Program-made: the position numbers and the translations under genes
Assembly (NCBI RefSeq): GCF_030718085.1
Contig: NZ_JAVAJF010000002.1
Location: forward strand, 186,001-250,000
DNA from: Marinobacter sp. MDS2
GTDB lineage: Bacteria; Pseudomonadota; Gammaproteobacteria; Pseudomonadales; Oleiphilaceae
DNA length: 64,000 bases
Direction: 5' to 3'
Notes under the pieces: model-generated
What the model saw: only the letters and a program-made list of their open reading frames with translations
Database searches by the model: none
What the model was told of the DNA's origin: nothing
In this document: piece after piece, positions 20,725 through 31,547 of the stretch
Position numbering within the stretch: the stretch's first letter is position 1
Layout of the letters: every line of letters begins with the position of its first letter

Positions 20725-23370
20725 GTGACTGAACTGCATCCTGACTTGCGAGAAAACGTACGATTACTGGGTGAACTGTTGGGCCAAAGCATTCAACGGT
20801 TTCCCGGGCAAGATTGTTACGACCGAATCGAGGAACTTCGGGCCGCAGCCAAAGCTGACCGACTGCAAGAAAGCGGTTCTGGCCAGCGCCTGGTAACCTT
20901 GCTCGGGCAGTTGAGTGACGATGAACTCCTTCCTGTTACCCGCGCTTTCAACCAGTTTTTGAATCTCGCCAATCTGGCTGAGCAATATCATGGCATTCGC
21001 CGCAAGCAAGGGCACGCATCGGATCTGACCGTGGAATCGCTGACCGAGGTGTTCGAACGCCTCAAGGCGGGGGGTGTTGCGCCTGACGAGCTGCACCGGA
21101 AAGTGGCGGATTTGCACATCGAGTTTGTGCTGACCGCGCATCCCACCGAAGTCGCTCGCCGCACATTGATCATGAAATATGACGAGATGTCGGACTGTCT
21201 CGAGAAGCTGGATCACAGCGATCTGCGCCCCGATGAACGCGACGATATCGTGAGTCGTCTGTCCCAGTTGATCACCGAGGCGTGGCATACCGACGAAATT
21301 CGTTACGAACGGCCGACCGCCGTTGATGAGGCCAAGTGGGGCTTTGCGGTCATCGAGAACAGCCTGTGGGATGCGCTGCCGCGTTTCTTGCGAAACCTGG
21401 ACACCTCGCTGCTGGATGCGTCCGGCAAAGGCCTGCCCATTGCCGCTACGCCTGTTCAGATTGCCTCGTGGATGGGCGGGGACCGGGACGGTAACCCGAA
21501 TGTCACCCATGAAGTGACTCAGGAGGTTTTTTTCCTCGGTCGTTGGATGGCAGCCGACCTTTACCTTAGAGACATCAAAGCGTTGCGTGCCGAGCTGTCG
21601 ATGTGGCAAGCCAGTGAAGAGTTGATGGCGCAGGCGGGTGACTCCCGGGAGCCTTACCGGGTTGTGCTGGGTCAGTTACGGGACCGGTTGATCAAAACCC
21701 GTGATTGGGCCGCCGCGCGAGCCAAAGGCGAAGCCGCCGACGACACCCAAATTTTGTTTGAAAATGAAGATCTGACGGCACCGCTGGAGCTGTGCTATCG
21801 GTCTCTGGTGGACTGCGGTTTGGAGCACATTGCCAATGGCCCACTGCTGGATACCATTCGCCGGGCCCATACCTTCGGGTTACCGCTGATTCGCCTGGAT
21901 ATCCGACAAGAAGCGGCGCGCCACGCGGAAGCGGTGGCCGAGATTGTCGACTATTTGGGAATGGGTGATTACGCCTCCTGGTCCGAGCCGGAGCGGCAGA
22001 AATTCCTGTTGCGGGAGCTTCAGGGTCGCCGTCCTTTGGTGCCCCGTGGCTGGCAGCCGTCTGAACCGGTCAGAGAAGTGCTGGCTACTTGCGAGGTGGT
22101 TGCCCGGCAGACGCCAGAAGCCTTGGGCTCTTATGTGATTTCGATGGCCAGTCAGCCCTCGGATGTTCTGAGCGTCATTCTGTTGTTGCGCGAAGCGGGC
22201 ATGACATTCCCCATGCGGGTAGTGCCCTTGTTCGAAACCCTTAGCGACCTGCAAGGTGCGCCGGATGCCATGGCGGCGTTGTATCAGGTGGATTGGTACC
22301 GCGAGTATTGTCGGGGTCGGCAGGAAGTCATGATCGGCTATTCGGATTCGTCTAAAGACGCGGGCCAGATGATGGCGGCCTGGGCCCAGTACCAGGCGCA
22401 GGAAAAGCTCACGGAAGTGGCCAGCCAATATGGCGTGCATCTGACCTTGTTCCATGGTCGTGGAGGCACGGTTGGGCGGGGTGGTGGCCCCGCCAACAGA
22501 GCTATTCTGTCGCAGCCGCCCGGGTCCGTGAACGGCAGTTTCAGGATCACCGAGCAGGGCGAGATGATTCGGTTCAAGTTCGGCTTGCCCAAGCTGGCGG
22601 TGCAAAGCTTGACGCTGTATACCACGGCTGTGGTCGAGGCCACACTGGCACCACCTCCGGTCCCCAAGGACAGTTGGCGCGAAGTGATGGACTGGCTGAC
22701 CGGAATATCGCTTAAATCCTATCGCGATGTGGTGCGGGAGAACCCGGACTTCGTACCTTACTTCCGTCAGGTGACACCGGAAACGGCACTGGGTAAGTTG
22801 GCGCTGGGCAGTCGGCCGGCCCGGCGTAAACCCACCGGTGGTGTTGAAAGTTTGCGGGCGATTCCGTGGATTTTTGCGTGGACGCAGATGCGCTTGATGC
22901 TGCCGAGCTGGCTCGGCAGCGACGTCGCGCTTGAAGAAGCTGCACGGCTGGAACGTTTGCCGGAGCTGCGGGAAATGATGAAGGGGTGGCCCTTCTTTAA
23001 GACCTACGTAGACATGCTCGAGATGGTGTTGGCCAAGGCGGATTTGCGAATTGCCTCGTACTACGAGCAAACTCTCGTGCAAGATGACACCCTGAAATCC
23101 CTCGGAGCGAACTTGCGGGCGCGCCTTCAGGGGTGTGTGGACCGTTTGCTCGAATTGAAAGAGCAAGACCACTTGCTGGAAGATGAGCCGGTTTTTGCCC
23201 ACTCCATGCGGGTGCGGAACCCTTATACCGATCCTCTGCACTACCTGCAGGCGGAGTTGCTGCGCCGGGACAGGGAGAGCGAGGGCAAAAACAACGTACC
23301 CGAATTGGTTGAGCGGGCTCTCAAGGTCACCATGGCGGGCATATCAGCCGGCATGCGTAACACGGGTTAA
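20725..23370 (+). CDS. ppc: Phosphoenolpyruvate carboxylase
   Basis: Anaplerotic enzyme (881 residues) forming oxaloacetate from PEP and bicarbonate. Catalytic His139 lies in LTAHPTEVARRT; GYSDSSKDAG and the glycine-rich FHGRGGTVGRGGGP loop are intact, and the C-terminus ends MRNTG as in most Ppc proteins. The start is GTG at 20725 with AAAAGGA eight bases upstream. It supplies the TCA cycle when acetyl-CoA is the carbon input, relevant to a lipid-using marine organism. Confidence 0.97.
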   Translation: MTELHPDLRENVRLLGELLGQSIQRFPGQDCYDRIEELRAAAKADRLQESGSGQRLVTLLGQLSDDELLPVTRAFNQFLNLANLAEQYHGIRRKQGHASDLTVESLTEVFERLKAGGVAPDELHRKVADLHIEFVLTAHPTEVARRTLIMKYDEMSDCLEKLDHSDLRPDERDDIVSRLSQLITEAWHTDEIRYERPTAVDEAKWGFAVIENSLWDALPRFLRNLDTSLLDASGKGLPIAATPVQIASWMGGDRDGNPNVTHEVTQEVFFLGRWMAADLYLRDIKALRAELSMWQASEELMAQAGDSREPYRVVLGQLRDRLIKTRDWAAARAKGEAADDTQILFENEDLTAPLELCYRSLVDCGLEHIANGPLLDTIRRAHTFGLPLIRLDIRQEAARHAEAVAEIVDYLGMGDYASWSEPERQKFLLRELQGRRPLVPRGWQPSEPVREVLATCEVVARQTPEALGSYVISMASQPSDVLSVILLLREAGMTFPMRVVPLFETLSDLQGAPDAMAALYQVDWYREYCRGRQEVMIGYSDSSKDAGQMMAAWAQYQAQEKLTEVASQYGVHLTLFHGRGGTVGRGGGPANRAILSQPPGSVNGSFRITEQGEMIRFKFGLPKLAVQSLTLYTTAVVEATLAPPPVPKDSWREVMDWLTGISLKSYRDVVRENPDFVPYFRQVTPETALGKLALGSRPARRKPTGGVESLRAIPWIFAWTQMRLMLPSWLGSDVALEEAARLERLPELREMMKGWPFFKTYVDMLEMVLAKADLRIASYYEQTLVQDDTLKSLGANLRARLQGCVDRLLELKEQDHLLEDEPVFAHSMRVRNPYTDPLHYLQAELLRRDRESEGKNNVPELVERALKVTMAGISAGMRNTG

Positions 23371-23410
23371 CATCCCGATTCAGTTGTCACCATTCAAGGA
23401 GTAAGCACGG

Positions 23411-24781
23411 TTGGCATTGGCAGAGAAACTGGCGCATTTTCTGGGCCGAAAAGGGATTCCATACCGGCCCATAGAAACCGGCGTGGCCAGCAGTCTGGAT
23501 GCTTTGGTGCTTGCTTCGGGGCGACCCCAGCACGACTTCATCCAGGCCACGATGCTGATCGATATGACCGGTGTGGTCATGGCTGTGCATCGGTTTGACA
23601 GCGCACTTGATCTGGAGGCCGTACAGCAGTTGACCGGTCGGCGCCTGCAGCCATTGACGGCTCGTCAAGTAACCCGTTTGTTCAGTGATTGTGCTCCGGG
23701 CTTTGTGCCACCTTTAGGGGCTGCGTGGGGGATCCCGGTTTTGGTGGATGAAGGCTTGAGTTCTGCTGACGCCGTTGTGTTTACCGCGGGCACAGATCAT
23801 ACCTTGCTGGAGCTGGATGGTCGTTCACTGAGGCTGGCGTTGGCGGGTGCAAGGGAAGGGCGTCTGGTGATTCATGGGCAAGGTGTCGGGCAGCGCGAAG
23901 CCTTGACGCTCGAGCAAGTCGCTGACAAGCTTCAGAAGCTCTATCGCTTACCCCCGATGCCCGCGTTGGCGTTGCGCATTCTCCGGCTGACAGGCAATCC
24001 CGAGGCTTCGGCCAGGGAGTTGTCGGAACTGATCGAATTCGATCCCAGCATGACCGCACAGATTATGCGTTACGCCCGTTCCGCGTTGTTTGCCTATCCC
24101 GGTCAGATCAATTCGGTTCAGGAAGCCGTCACTCGGGTGCTGGGCTTTGATCGCGTTGCTCACATAGCGTTGGGTATTGCGTCGGTTCAAGCGTTTGATG
24201 TGCCGCGCAAGGGGCCGTTGGGGATGGACAACTTCTGGCGGCACTCGTTGTATTGTGCCTTCTTGTGCCAGGGGTTGGCTGCCCGTGCAGGGCACGATAA
24301 GGGGTTGGCGTACCTCTGTGGTTTGCTGCACAACTTTGGTCTCTTGCTGGTCGGGCATTTGTTTCCGACGGAATTTGATGAGCTGAATGCGCTCAGAGAA
24401 ATGAATCCGGACGCCAGTCTGCAATCGCTGGAGCACGAAGTACTCGGGCACAGTGAACAGGAAGACATTCTGTCGGTGGGGCACGGTGCGATAGGTGGTA
24501 TCCTGCACCGGCTATGGCAATTGCCGGAACCTGTGATCAAGGCTGCGGGCATGCACCAGCACATGGGTTACCAGGGAGACCATGAGGAATATGTCGCGAT
24601 GGTCCAGTTGGCCAATGCTGTATTGAAGGAACAGGGCATCGGCGATGAATTCAATCCTGACGATGTGCCGGCTCTGGTTGAACGGTTAGGGTTGGAATTA
24701 TCCGATCTGGAACGGGTTCAGCTAGACGTAGAGCAAGTCTCTTCCGACCTGGATGTCCTCGCTTCCTCCTTGTCTTCTTGA
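23411..24781 (+). CDS. YbaK-type deacylase domain fused to an HDOD signalling domain
   Basis: A 456-residue cytoplasmic protein with two unrelated modules. Residues about 1-150 resemble the YbaK/ProX editing domain (LAEKLAHFLGRKGIPYR and the later PPLGAAWGIPVLVDEGL), which removes misacylated amino acids from tRNA. Residues about 180-390 form an HDOD domain (LYRLPPMPALALRILRL, DPSMTAQIMRYARS, YLCGLLHNFGLL), an HD-related helical module linked to signalling. The TTG start at 23411 has AAGGAG nine bases upstream. The same fusion exists in other pseudomonad-like bacteria, but its role is not known to me. It follows ppc by 40 bases and may be cotranscribed. Confidence 0.85.
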   Translation: MALAEKLAHFLGRKGIPYRPIETGVASSLDALVLASGRPQHDFIQATMLIDMTGVVMAVHRFDSALDLEAVQQLTGRRLQPLTARQVTRLFSDCAPGFVPPLGAAWGIPVLVDEGLSSADAVVFTAGTDHTLLELDGRSLRLALAGAREGRLVIHGQGVGQREALTLEQVADKLQKLYRLPPMPALALRILRLTGNPEASARELSELIEFDPSMTAQIMRYARSALFAYPGQINSVQEAVTRVLGFDRVAHIALGIASVQAFDVPRKGPLGMDNFWRHSLYCAFLCQGLAARAGHDKGLAYLCGLLHNFGLLLVGHLFPTEFDELNALREMNPDASLQSLEHEVLGHSEQEDILSVGHGAIGGILHRLWQLPEPVIKAAGMHQHMGYQGDHEEYVAMVQLANAVLKEQGIGDEFNPDDVPALVERLGLELSDLERVQLDVEQVSSDLDVLASSLSS

Positions 24782-24856
24782 GCCATTTGACACCGGCTGA
24801 ACACCGCTACATACAGTTTGCATCTATTTAAAATACGCGATGATACAGAGGTCGAC

Positions 24857-25664
<808 letters not shown>

Positions 25665-25696
25665 CTGAAACCGGGGTAGCCGCGGAGGCTTGATCT

Positions 25697-26404
25697 GTGA
25701 AGTTGTTAGCACTGGATACGTCTTCCGAAGGCTGCTCCGCCGCTCTGTGGCTGGATGGCCAGATTACCGAGCGGTTTGAACTGGCCCCCAGGGGCCATAC
25801 CCGCCTGTTAATGCCCATGGTTCGCGAACTGCTCGCAGAACGAGGGTTGAAACCTTCAGATCTGGACGCGTTAGCCTTTGCTCGCGGGCCGGGTTCGTTT
25901 ACCGGCGTGCGTATCGCCACTGGCGTCATCCAGGGTTTTGCCTGGGGGCTGGATCTGCCGGTAGTGCCGGTCTCTTCTCTGGCCGCCGTTGCGCTTAGTG
26001 CCATGGAGCAACACCAGTTGGCCGACGGCAGCGGTGTGGCTGTCGCGTTCGATGCGCGCATGAGCGAGGTATATTGGGCGACCTTTGCCTGCCGTGATGG
26101 TTTGCCGGCAATGCAGGGTAACGAGCGTGTGTGTCATCCGGAAAACGTCAGCCTGCCTGACCCGGATACTACGACTGACGGCTGGTTTGGTGCAGGTCAG
26201 GGTTGGAAGTTCGTGGACGGCATGCCGGAGGCGATTGCAACCCGGATTCGCTCGATTGATACCTCTCTGGTGCCACGGGCCTCTCAGGTTGCGCGCTTGG
26301 CGATCCCTGCTTTTCATGCGGGCCAGGCCGTGCCTGCGGAACAGGCGCAGCCTGTGTATGTTCGTGACGAAGTCACCTGGAAGAAACTCCCGGGGCGGGA
26401 GTAG
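25697..26404 (+). CDS. tsaB: TsaB, tRNA t6A37 modification subunit
   Basis: ASKHA-fold partner (235 residues) of TsaD/TsaE that helps make N6-threonylcarbamoyladenosine at tRNA position 37. The N-terminus LLALDTSSEGCSAALW and the family stretch ARGPGSFTGVRI are diagnostic. GTG start at 25697. Likely cotranscribed with adk and rsmJ (18 bases to the next ATG). Confidence 0.95.
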   Translation: MKLLALDTSSEGCSAALWLDGQITERFELAPRGHTRLLMPMVRELLAERGLKPSDLDALAFARGPGSFTGVRIATGVIQGFAWGLDLPVVPVSSLAAVALSAMEQHQLADGSGVAVAFDARMSEVYWATFACRDGLPAMQGNERVCHPENVSLPDPDTTTDGWFGAGQGWKFVDGMPEAIATRIRSIDTSLVPRASQVARLAIPAFHAGQAVPAEQAQPVYVRDEVTWKKLPGRE

Positions 26405-26422
26405 TCTCGGGAGACCATCATC

Positions 26423-27247
26423 ATGGCTGATCGCTCACCCGCCAATCTCATTCCTCTCGAAGACATCGTTGCGGTCGGTTATGCGCCGCTGGGGGATAGC
26501 CACAGCGCGCAGAATCTTGCCGACGAGTTGGGCTTGAGCTGGTTGGGGTTGGTGAAACCAAAGCTGGTCAGAGACTTCCCTGTGCTGCTGATGATGGATG
26601 ACCAGGGTTTGGCTCTGCAGCTAACCGGAAAAGGCGCTCCCGGGCCTGTCAGAGCCGAGTTTGTGACCGGAAAGATGGGTTATCGGCGCGAGCACGGTGG
26701 CGGCACCGGTCAGCTGGTAGCCCGCGCTGTCGGTCTGCAGAAAACCAAAGCCGAATTGCACGTACTCGATGCCACCGCAGGTTTAGGGCAAGACGCGTTT
26801 GTGTTGGCCGGGCTGGGCTGCAAGGTGACCTTGTTCGAGCGTAACCCGGTGATTCATGCCTTGTTGGCTGACGGTCTGGCCCGGGCTGCGTTAAATGCAG
26901 ATTGTGCCGCTGTGGTACAGCGCATGACTTTGCAGACAGGCAATTCCGTAGATTGGCTGAAAGAGGCCGGCGCCGAGGCCGCGGATGTCGTGTATCTGGA
27001 CCCGATGTTTCCGCACCGGGATAAATCAGCCCTCGTGAAGAAAGAAATGCAGGTGTTCCGGCAGGTGGTTGGCGACGACGATGATTCGGAACAATTGCTG
27101 GAAGCGGCCCTGGCAGCGGCGCGCTACCGGGTGGTGGTCAAGCGGCCCCGCAAGGCACCGGCCGTCAATGGGCCGAAGCCGGCGACGCAGATTGAGGGCA
27201 AAAGCAGCCGTTACGATATTTATTCGCTAAAAGCCCTGCCGAGCTGA
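26423..27247 (+). CDS. rsmJ: RsmJ, 16S rRNA m2G1516 methyltransferase
   Basis: SAM-dependent methyltransferase (274 residues). SAM motif I is [18 protein letters not shown]; the catalytic region [19 protein letters not shown] is typical of RsmJ/YhiQ. Converges with plsB, 31 bases apart, without a clear terminator hairpin between them. Confidence 0.93.
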   Translation: MADRSPANLIPLEDIVAVGYAPLGDSHSAQNLADELGLSWLGLVKPKLVRDFPVLLMMDDQGLALQLTGKGAPGPVRAEFVTGKMGYRREHGGGTGQLVARAVGLQKTKAELHVLDATAGLGQDAFVLAGLGCKVTLFERNPVIHALLADGLARAALNADCAAVVQRMTLQTGNSVDWLKEAGAEAADVVYLDPMFPHRDKSALVKKEMQVFRQVVGDDDDSEQLLEAALAAARYRVVVKRPRKAPAVNGPKPATQIEGKSSRYDIYSLKALPS

Positions 27248-27278
27248 AACCCGTTCAGCCCGGCCCGGCATTCGTTGT

Positions 27279-29750
27279 TCAGGCGTCCATCATGGTGATT
27301 TGCTGAATCGCCTGTCGTTTTTCGACGCTCAGCACCAAACGCGCATCTTCAGCCACTTCATCCAGCCCTTCGCCGTAACACAACCGTCCGTCTTCGTCGG
27401 CAATCAGCACGTCGTTTTTCTGCATGTTGGCAATGAAGCTGCGGAACAGCGTTTTATCGAAAAATTCCGGGGCATTCAGGCCAAACAAAATCGACATTCG
27501 TTCGGCCAGCAGCGTGCTCTGCTCTTCCAGTTCAGCCGCGGTCAGTTTGCCAGAGCCGTATTTGCGCAGGATGCCCAGAGCGATGTGGTAGCGCTCCAGA
27601 GTCTGGATGACAAAGCGTGACAGGATGCGCGCGCGCAACATGGCTTCGGTGCCTTCCTCGGGACGGCTCAGCTTGTCGTCTTCAAGTGCCACAAGGAGTC
27701 CTTGCTGGATCAACACGTCAATCCATTGATTGATGATGTTTTCGATTTCTTCCTGTGAGTATCGGAGGAATAGCTCCGACTGCAGGTAAGGGTAGGCGAC
27801 GCTTACCAGGAAAATAATCTTCTCTCGACGCAGGCAGGCCTTGTTTTCAAACAGGCTGACAACCAGCGCAGGAAGGGCGAACAGGTGTTGAATGTTGTTC
27901 CGGTAGTAGGTCATGAGGATGGCGTTGGAGCCTTCCAGCGAGATGATATCCCCCAGCTTTTGCGGCAAGCGGTTAATCAGCCCCATGCTTTCGCAGTAGC
28001 TCAGCCAGTCTTTGCCGTCACCTTCGGGTAAGGTCACGGTGTCGGCATAAGGGAACGCCTTCAGCATGTTGGCAAACTGGTCCATCAGGCGCACCAGTTG
28101 GCCTTCGTCCATCGCCATGCGCTCGGTGCCCAATAAAACAGTCGCCGTGATGCCGATCGGATTAACCGCGACCGCAGCATTGATGTTGCCCGCTACCCGC
28201 TGGGATAGCTCCGACACCGCATCAGGGAGCCAGTCAGGCCGATACTCTGCATCGTAGGCTTCCTCGCGCCAGCTACTGCGAACGTCATCCAGCACGTTGG
28301 CCAGCGGGATAGGGTCGCCGAAGTTCAAGGAAACCCGGCCGAACGAATTGCTGAGTTTTCGGACCGTTTTGGCCAGCCCGAAGACGCTTTCCTTTTGTTT
28401 CTTCTTGCCGCGCAGTTCTCCCAGATAGGAGCGACCTTCCATCACCTTCTCGTAACCGATATAGACGGGCACGAACACGATGGGCTTGCGGTTGTCGCGC
28501 AGAAAGCTGCGAACCGTCATAGACAGCATGCCTGGTCTGGGTGGCAGCATGCGCCCGGTGCGAGAGCGGCCGCCCTCAACGAAGTATTCAACCGAATAGC
28601 CCCGGGTGAACATCACGTGCATGTATTCATTGAACACGGTGGCGTAGAGCGGGTTGTCCTTGAAGCTTCGGCGCATGAAAAAAGCACCGCCACGGCGAAG
28701 GATGGGGCCGACCAGAGGCATGTTCAGATTGATGCCGGCCGCAATGTGGGGTGGCATCAACCCGTTTTTGTAAAGCACGTAGGACAACAACAAATAATCG
28801 ATGTGCGAGCGGTGGCAGGGTACATAAACAACCGAGCTATCCTGTGCGACTTCTTTTGCGACCTGAATGTTGTTGATCGCAATGCCGTTGTAGATGCGAT
28901 TCCAGAGCCAGGCGAGTACACGTTCCATGAAACGGATGGTGACAACAGACATGCTGGCGGCAATTTCGTCGGCGTACTTGAACGCTCGTGCACGGACCTT
29001 TTCCGGTGCGATGTCTTCTTTGGCTGCGGTTTCACGAATGGCTTCTTTTACCGCTTGAGTCCGCAGCAGCCCCTCAACGAGCGTGCGTCGATGTGACAAG
29101 TCTGGCCCCAAAACGGCCTGGCGTACGCGCCGGAAATGAGTGCGCAGTATGCGGCCGAGTTTACGTCTGGCTTTTTCTTCGTTGTCTCGGTATTCATCAA
29201 CCACCATGCTCAATGACAAAGGCCGGTTGAACTGTACGTAGGTGTTTCGGCCATGAACCAGGATCAACAACAACTTTTGCAGCCGCCCGGCCACGGACCA
29301 GGTATCAGAAAGCAGGAGTTTGACCAAAGACTTCTCTTTGTCTGGGGAGCGGCCCCAGAACAAAGAAACCGGGACAATTTGTACGTCTTTATCAGAGTGG
29401 TTTACACCGAACTTAACGAGTTCACTGAACTCCTTGGTAGGCACCGGTTTTTGCCGGCGGCCTCGGAATAGACCGCCCACACGCTGGTAAAGAAAGAAAA
29501 ATGAGTGAGTAGAGCTGTTTTTAACGGGTAGCTCCGGGGCCGGGCCGGCCAACTTGGCTCGGATCACCTCTTGTTCCAAAACCAAACGGCTCGATAGAGA
29601 GCTGTATTGGAGCACGTAGCAGACGGGTTTTTCAGGATCGAGCCCCAACTCTTCCAATGTATTGCCGCTGACGTCTGTGCGAACCCATAAAAACAGAATT
29701 TTGCGGAAAAAACATAGGATCAGGCTGCGAACGCCCTGATAAAATCGCAT
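27279..29750 (-). CDS. plsB: Glycerol-3-phosphate 1-O-acyltransferase PlsB
   Basis: Inner-membrane enzyme (823 residues) that starts phospholipid synthesis by acylating sn-glycerol 3-phosphate. The acyltransferase motif HX4D is His313-Asp318 in PCHRSHIDYL; further blocks GGAFFMRRSF and VEGGRSRTGRM (substrate binding) and the later IPVYIGYE-like FVPVYIGYEKVMEG follow. Full family length. It competes with wax-ester formation for acyl groups. Divergent from nudC across 136 bases. Confidence 0.96.
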   Translation of the reverse strand: MRFYQGVRSLILCFFRKILFLWVRTDVSGNTLEELGLDPEKPVCYVLQYSSLSSRLVLEQEVIRAKLAGPAPELPVKNSSTHSFFFLYQRVGGLFRGRRQKPVPTKEFSELVKFGVNHSDKDVQIVPVSLFWGRSPDKEKSLVKLLLSDTWSVAGRLQKLLLILVHGRNTYVQFNRPLSLSMVVDEYRDNEEKARRKLGRILRTHFRRVRQAVLGPDLSHRRTLVEGLLRTQAVKEAIRETAAKEDIAPEKVRARAFKYADEIAASMSVVTIRFMERVLAWLWNRIYNGIAINNIQVAKEVAQDSSVVYVPCHRSHIDYLLLSYVLYKNGLMPPHIAAGINLNMPLVGPILRRGGAFFMRRSFKDNPLYATVFNEYMHVMFTRGYSVEYFVEGGRSRTGRMLPPRPGMLSMTVRSFLRDNRKPIVFVPVYIGYEKVMEGRSYLGELRGKKKQKESVFGLAKTVRKLSNSFGRVSLNFGDPIPLANVLDDVRSSWREEAYDAEYRPDWLPDAVSELSQRVAGNINAAVAVNPIGITATVLLGTERMAMDEGQLVRLMDQFANMLKAFPYADTVTLPEGDGKDWLSYCESMGLINRLPQKLGDIISLEGSNAILMTYYRNNIQHLFALPALVVSLFENKACLRREKIIFLVSVAYPYLQSELFLRYSQEEIENIINQWIDVLIQQGLLVALEDDKLSRPEEGTEAMLRARILSRFVIQTLERYHIALGILRKYGSGKLTAAELEEQSTLLAERMSILFGLNAPEFFDKTLFRSFIANMQKNDVLIADEDGRLCYGEGLDEVAEDARLVLSVEKRQAIQQITMMDA

Positions 29751-29886
29751 AAGGTGTAACTCCGGACCTGGAAACAGTGGCCAAGTTTAACGGGTTGTCG
29801 CGAGGGCGAAAAGCCGAATAGTCATTCTGGCCAGTGATTTTGATGTGTTACATTGCTGTCCACCGTTGGATAAATAGGGGCTGGCT

Positions 29887-30714
29887 ATGGTGAATCACAG
29901 CGCGCAGTGGGTGCCCGGTTGGAGCGACGATGAGCCGAAACAGGGTGATTTGTTGTTGGCTTTTTCCGGAAGCAGCATTTTAAAACCCGGTAACGGGTGG
30001 TTTTTGCGTTGGGGTGGCCCTGAAATGGGGGATAGCCGGCCAGAAGCGTTGCCCCTTGGAACCTGGTGCGGGCACAGGCTTTTTGTTAGCACTTTGCCCG
30101 ACACGGGCTTGCCAGGCTTGAGCACCGTGACCCTCAGAGACGCGATCATGCAAATACCGGCGGCGCCGGTAGAACTGCTGAGCACCGGCTTTCAGGTATG
30201 GCAGTGGTGGCAGGACCATCGATTCTGCGGACGCTGTGGCGAATCTACGCAAGCGCACCTGAGAGAGCGTGCCCGTTGGTGTGGTCGGTGCAATGTACCT
30301 TGGTATCCCAGAATTTCACCGTGTGTCATTGTGGTTATTCGCCGCGATGATCGGTTTTTGTTGGCCAAGTCGTCGCGGGTTACCCGCAACTTTTACAGCC
30401 TGATTGCGGGTTTTGTTGAGCCGGGTGAGAGTCTTGAGCAGGCGGTTGTTCGGGAAGTGAAAGAGGAAACCGGGCTGGATGTGACGAACATCCGGTACCA
30501 GCACTCGCAGCCGTGGCCGTTTCCTCACCAAATGATGATGGGTTTTTTCGCAGACTACCAAGGCGGGGATCTCGTGCTTCAGAAAGATGAGCTGGCCGAT
30601 GCCGGCTGGTACACGCCGGATGAGCATCCCCCGATCCCCCCTGAGACCACCATCTCGGGACAGTTGATTCAATCCATGAAAGACATGATTACTGCTGAAG
30701 GAGCGTCGTCCTGA
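29887..30714 (+). CDS. nudC: NADH pyrophosphatase / RNA NAD-decapping hydrolase NudC
   Basis: Nudix hydrolase (275 residues) cleaving NAD(H) and removing NAD caps from RNA. A zinc ribbon with Cys114, 117, 132 and 135 precedes the Nudix box (residues about 175-197, GFVEPGESLEQAVVREVKEE), and the NudC-specific SQPWPFP motif is at 207-213. Two bases separate it from murI. Confidence 0.95.
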   Translation: MVNHSAQWVPGWSDDEPKQGDLLLAFSGSSILKPGNGWFLRWGGPEMGDSRPEALPLGTWCGHRLFVSTLPDTGLPGLSTVTLRDAIMQIPAAPVELLSTGFQVWQWWQDHRFCGRCGESTQAHLRERARWCGRCNVPWYPRISPCVIVVIRRDDRFLLAKSSRVTRNFYSLIAGFVEPGESLEQAVVREVKEETGLDVTNIRYQHSQPWPFPHQMMMGFFADYQGGDLVLQKDELADAGWYTPDEHPPIPPETTISGQLIQSMKDMITAEGASS

Positions 30715-30716
30715 CG

Positions 30717-31547
30717 ATGGGCCAGCGTCATCCCCGAGTTCTGGTGTTTGATTCCGGTGTGGGCGGTTTTAGTGTCGCTGCCTGTATCCATCGCGTCTTG
30801 CCGGGCGCAGAACTGCTGTACCTGGCTGATAATGCCGGTTTTCCCTATGGTGATCAGCCTGAGCAAGTGGTGATTGATCGCTGCTGTAGGCTGATCGAGA
30901 TGTGCCTTCAGGAACTCGAATGCGATGTCATTGTAATTGCTTGCAATACCGCCAGTACCGTGGTGTTGCCTCACCTTCGAGCTCGTTTAAGTGTTCCGGT
31001 GGTGGGCGTGGTACCGGCGATTAAACCCGCATCATTGTGCACGGTGAACCGAAAAATCGGGGTGTTAGCCACGCCGGCTACCATCAAGCGTCCGTATTTG
31101 GACCAGCTCATCCGAGATTTTGCGAACGACTGCGAGGTTACCCGCTTGGGCGATCCGAATCTGGTGCGTTGGGCAGAAGAGCTGGTTTCCGGGCAGGAAC
31201 CGGAGCAAAGCCGTTTAAATGAAGTCATGCGGCCGTTGCATCATCGTGACGTAGACACTGTCGTTTTAGGGTGCACCCATTACCCATTGTTGTTGCCTTG
31301 GCTTCGAAAAAGCCTACCCGCTGTAGCGTTTTGGGTTGATTCGGGAGAGGCCATTGCACGGCGAGTGAGACATTTGCTGCAACAGGTTGGCCGGTTGTCC
31401 GGTGCGGAAAACCCCGGGGAGTTATCCGGTGCGGTGGTGATAGCCGCCTGTTTTTCGGGTGCTGCCCCCCGCGATATTGCGCGCTTTTCGGAAGGCTTGG
31501 CAATGCCCGTCGCCGAGGTGAGGAGCCACTGGCCCAGCTTAAAGTAG
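30717..31547 (+). CDS. murI: Glutamate racemase
   Basis: Supplies D-glutamate for peptidoglycan (276 residues). N-terminal FDSGVGGFSV, the catalytic cysteines Cys76 in ACNTAS and Cys186 in GCTHYPL, and the adjacent acid/base residues are present. It overlaps nine bases tail to tail with the DUF2156 gene on the other strand. Confidence 0.95.
   Translation: MGQRHPRVLVFDSGVGGFSVAACIHRVLPGAELLYLADNAGFPYGDQPEQVVIDRCCRLIEMCLQELECDVIVIACNTASTVVLPHLRARLSVPVVGVVPAIKPASLCTVNRKIGVLATPATIKRPYLDQLIRDFANDCEVTRLGDPNLVRWAEELVSGQEPEQSRLNEVMRPLHHRDVDTVVLGCTHYPLLLPWLRKSLPAVAFWVDSGEAIARRVRHLLQQVGRLSGAENPGELSGAVVIAACFSGAAPRDIARFSEGLAMPVAEVRSHWPSLK

Noticed and set aside
21880..23241. 453-codon open frame on the reverse strand
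   Set aside because: Antisense to ppc, whose motifs are intact; no recognisable domain in the shadow.
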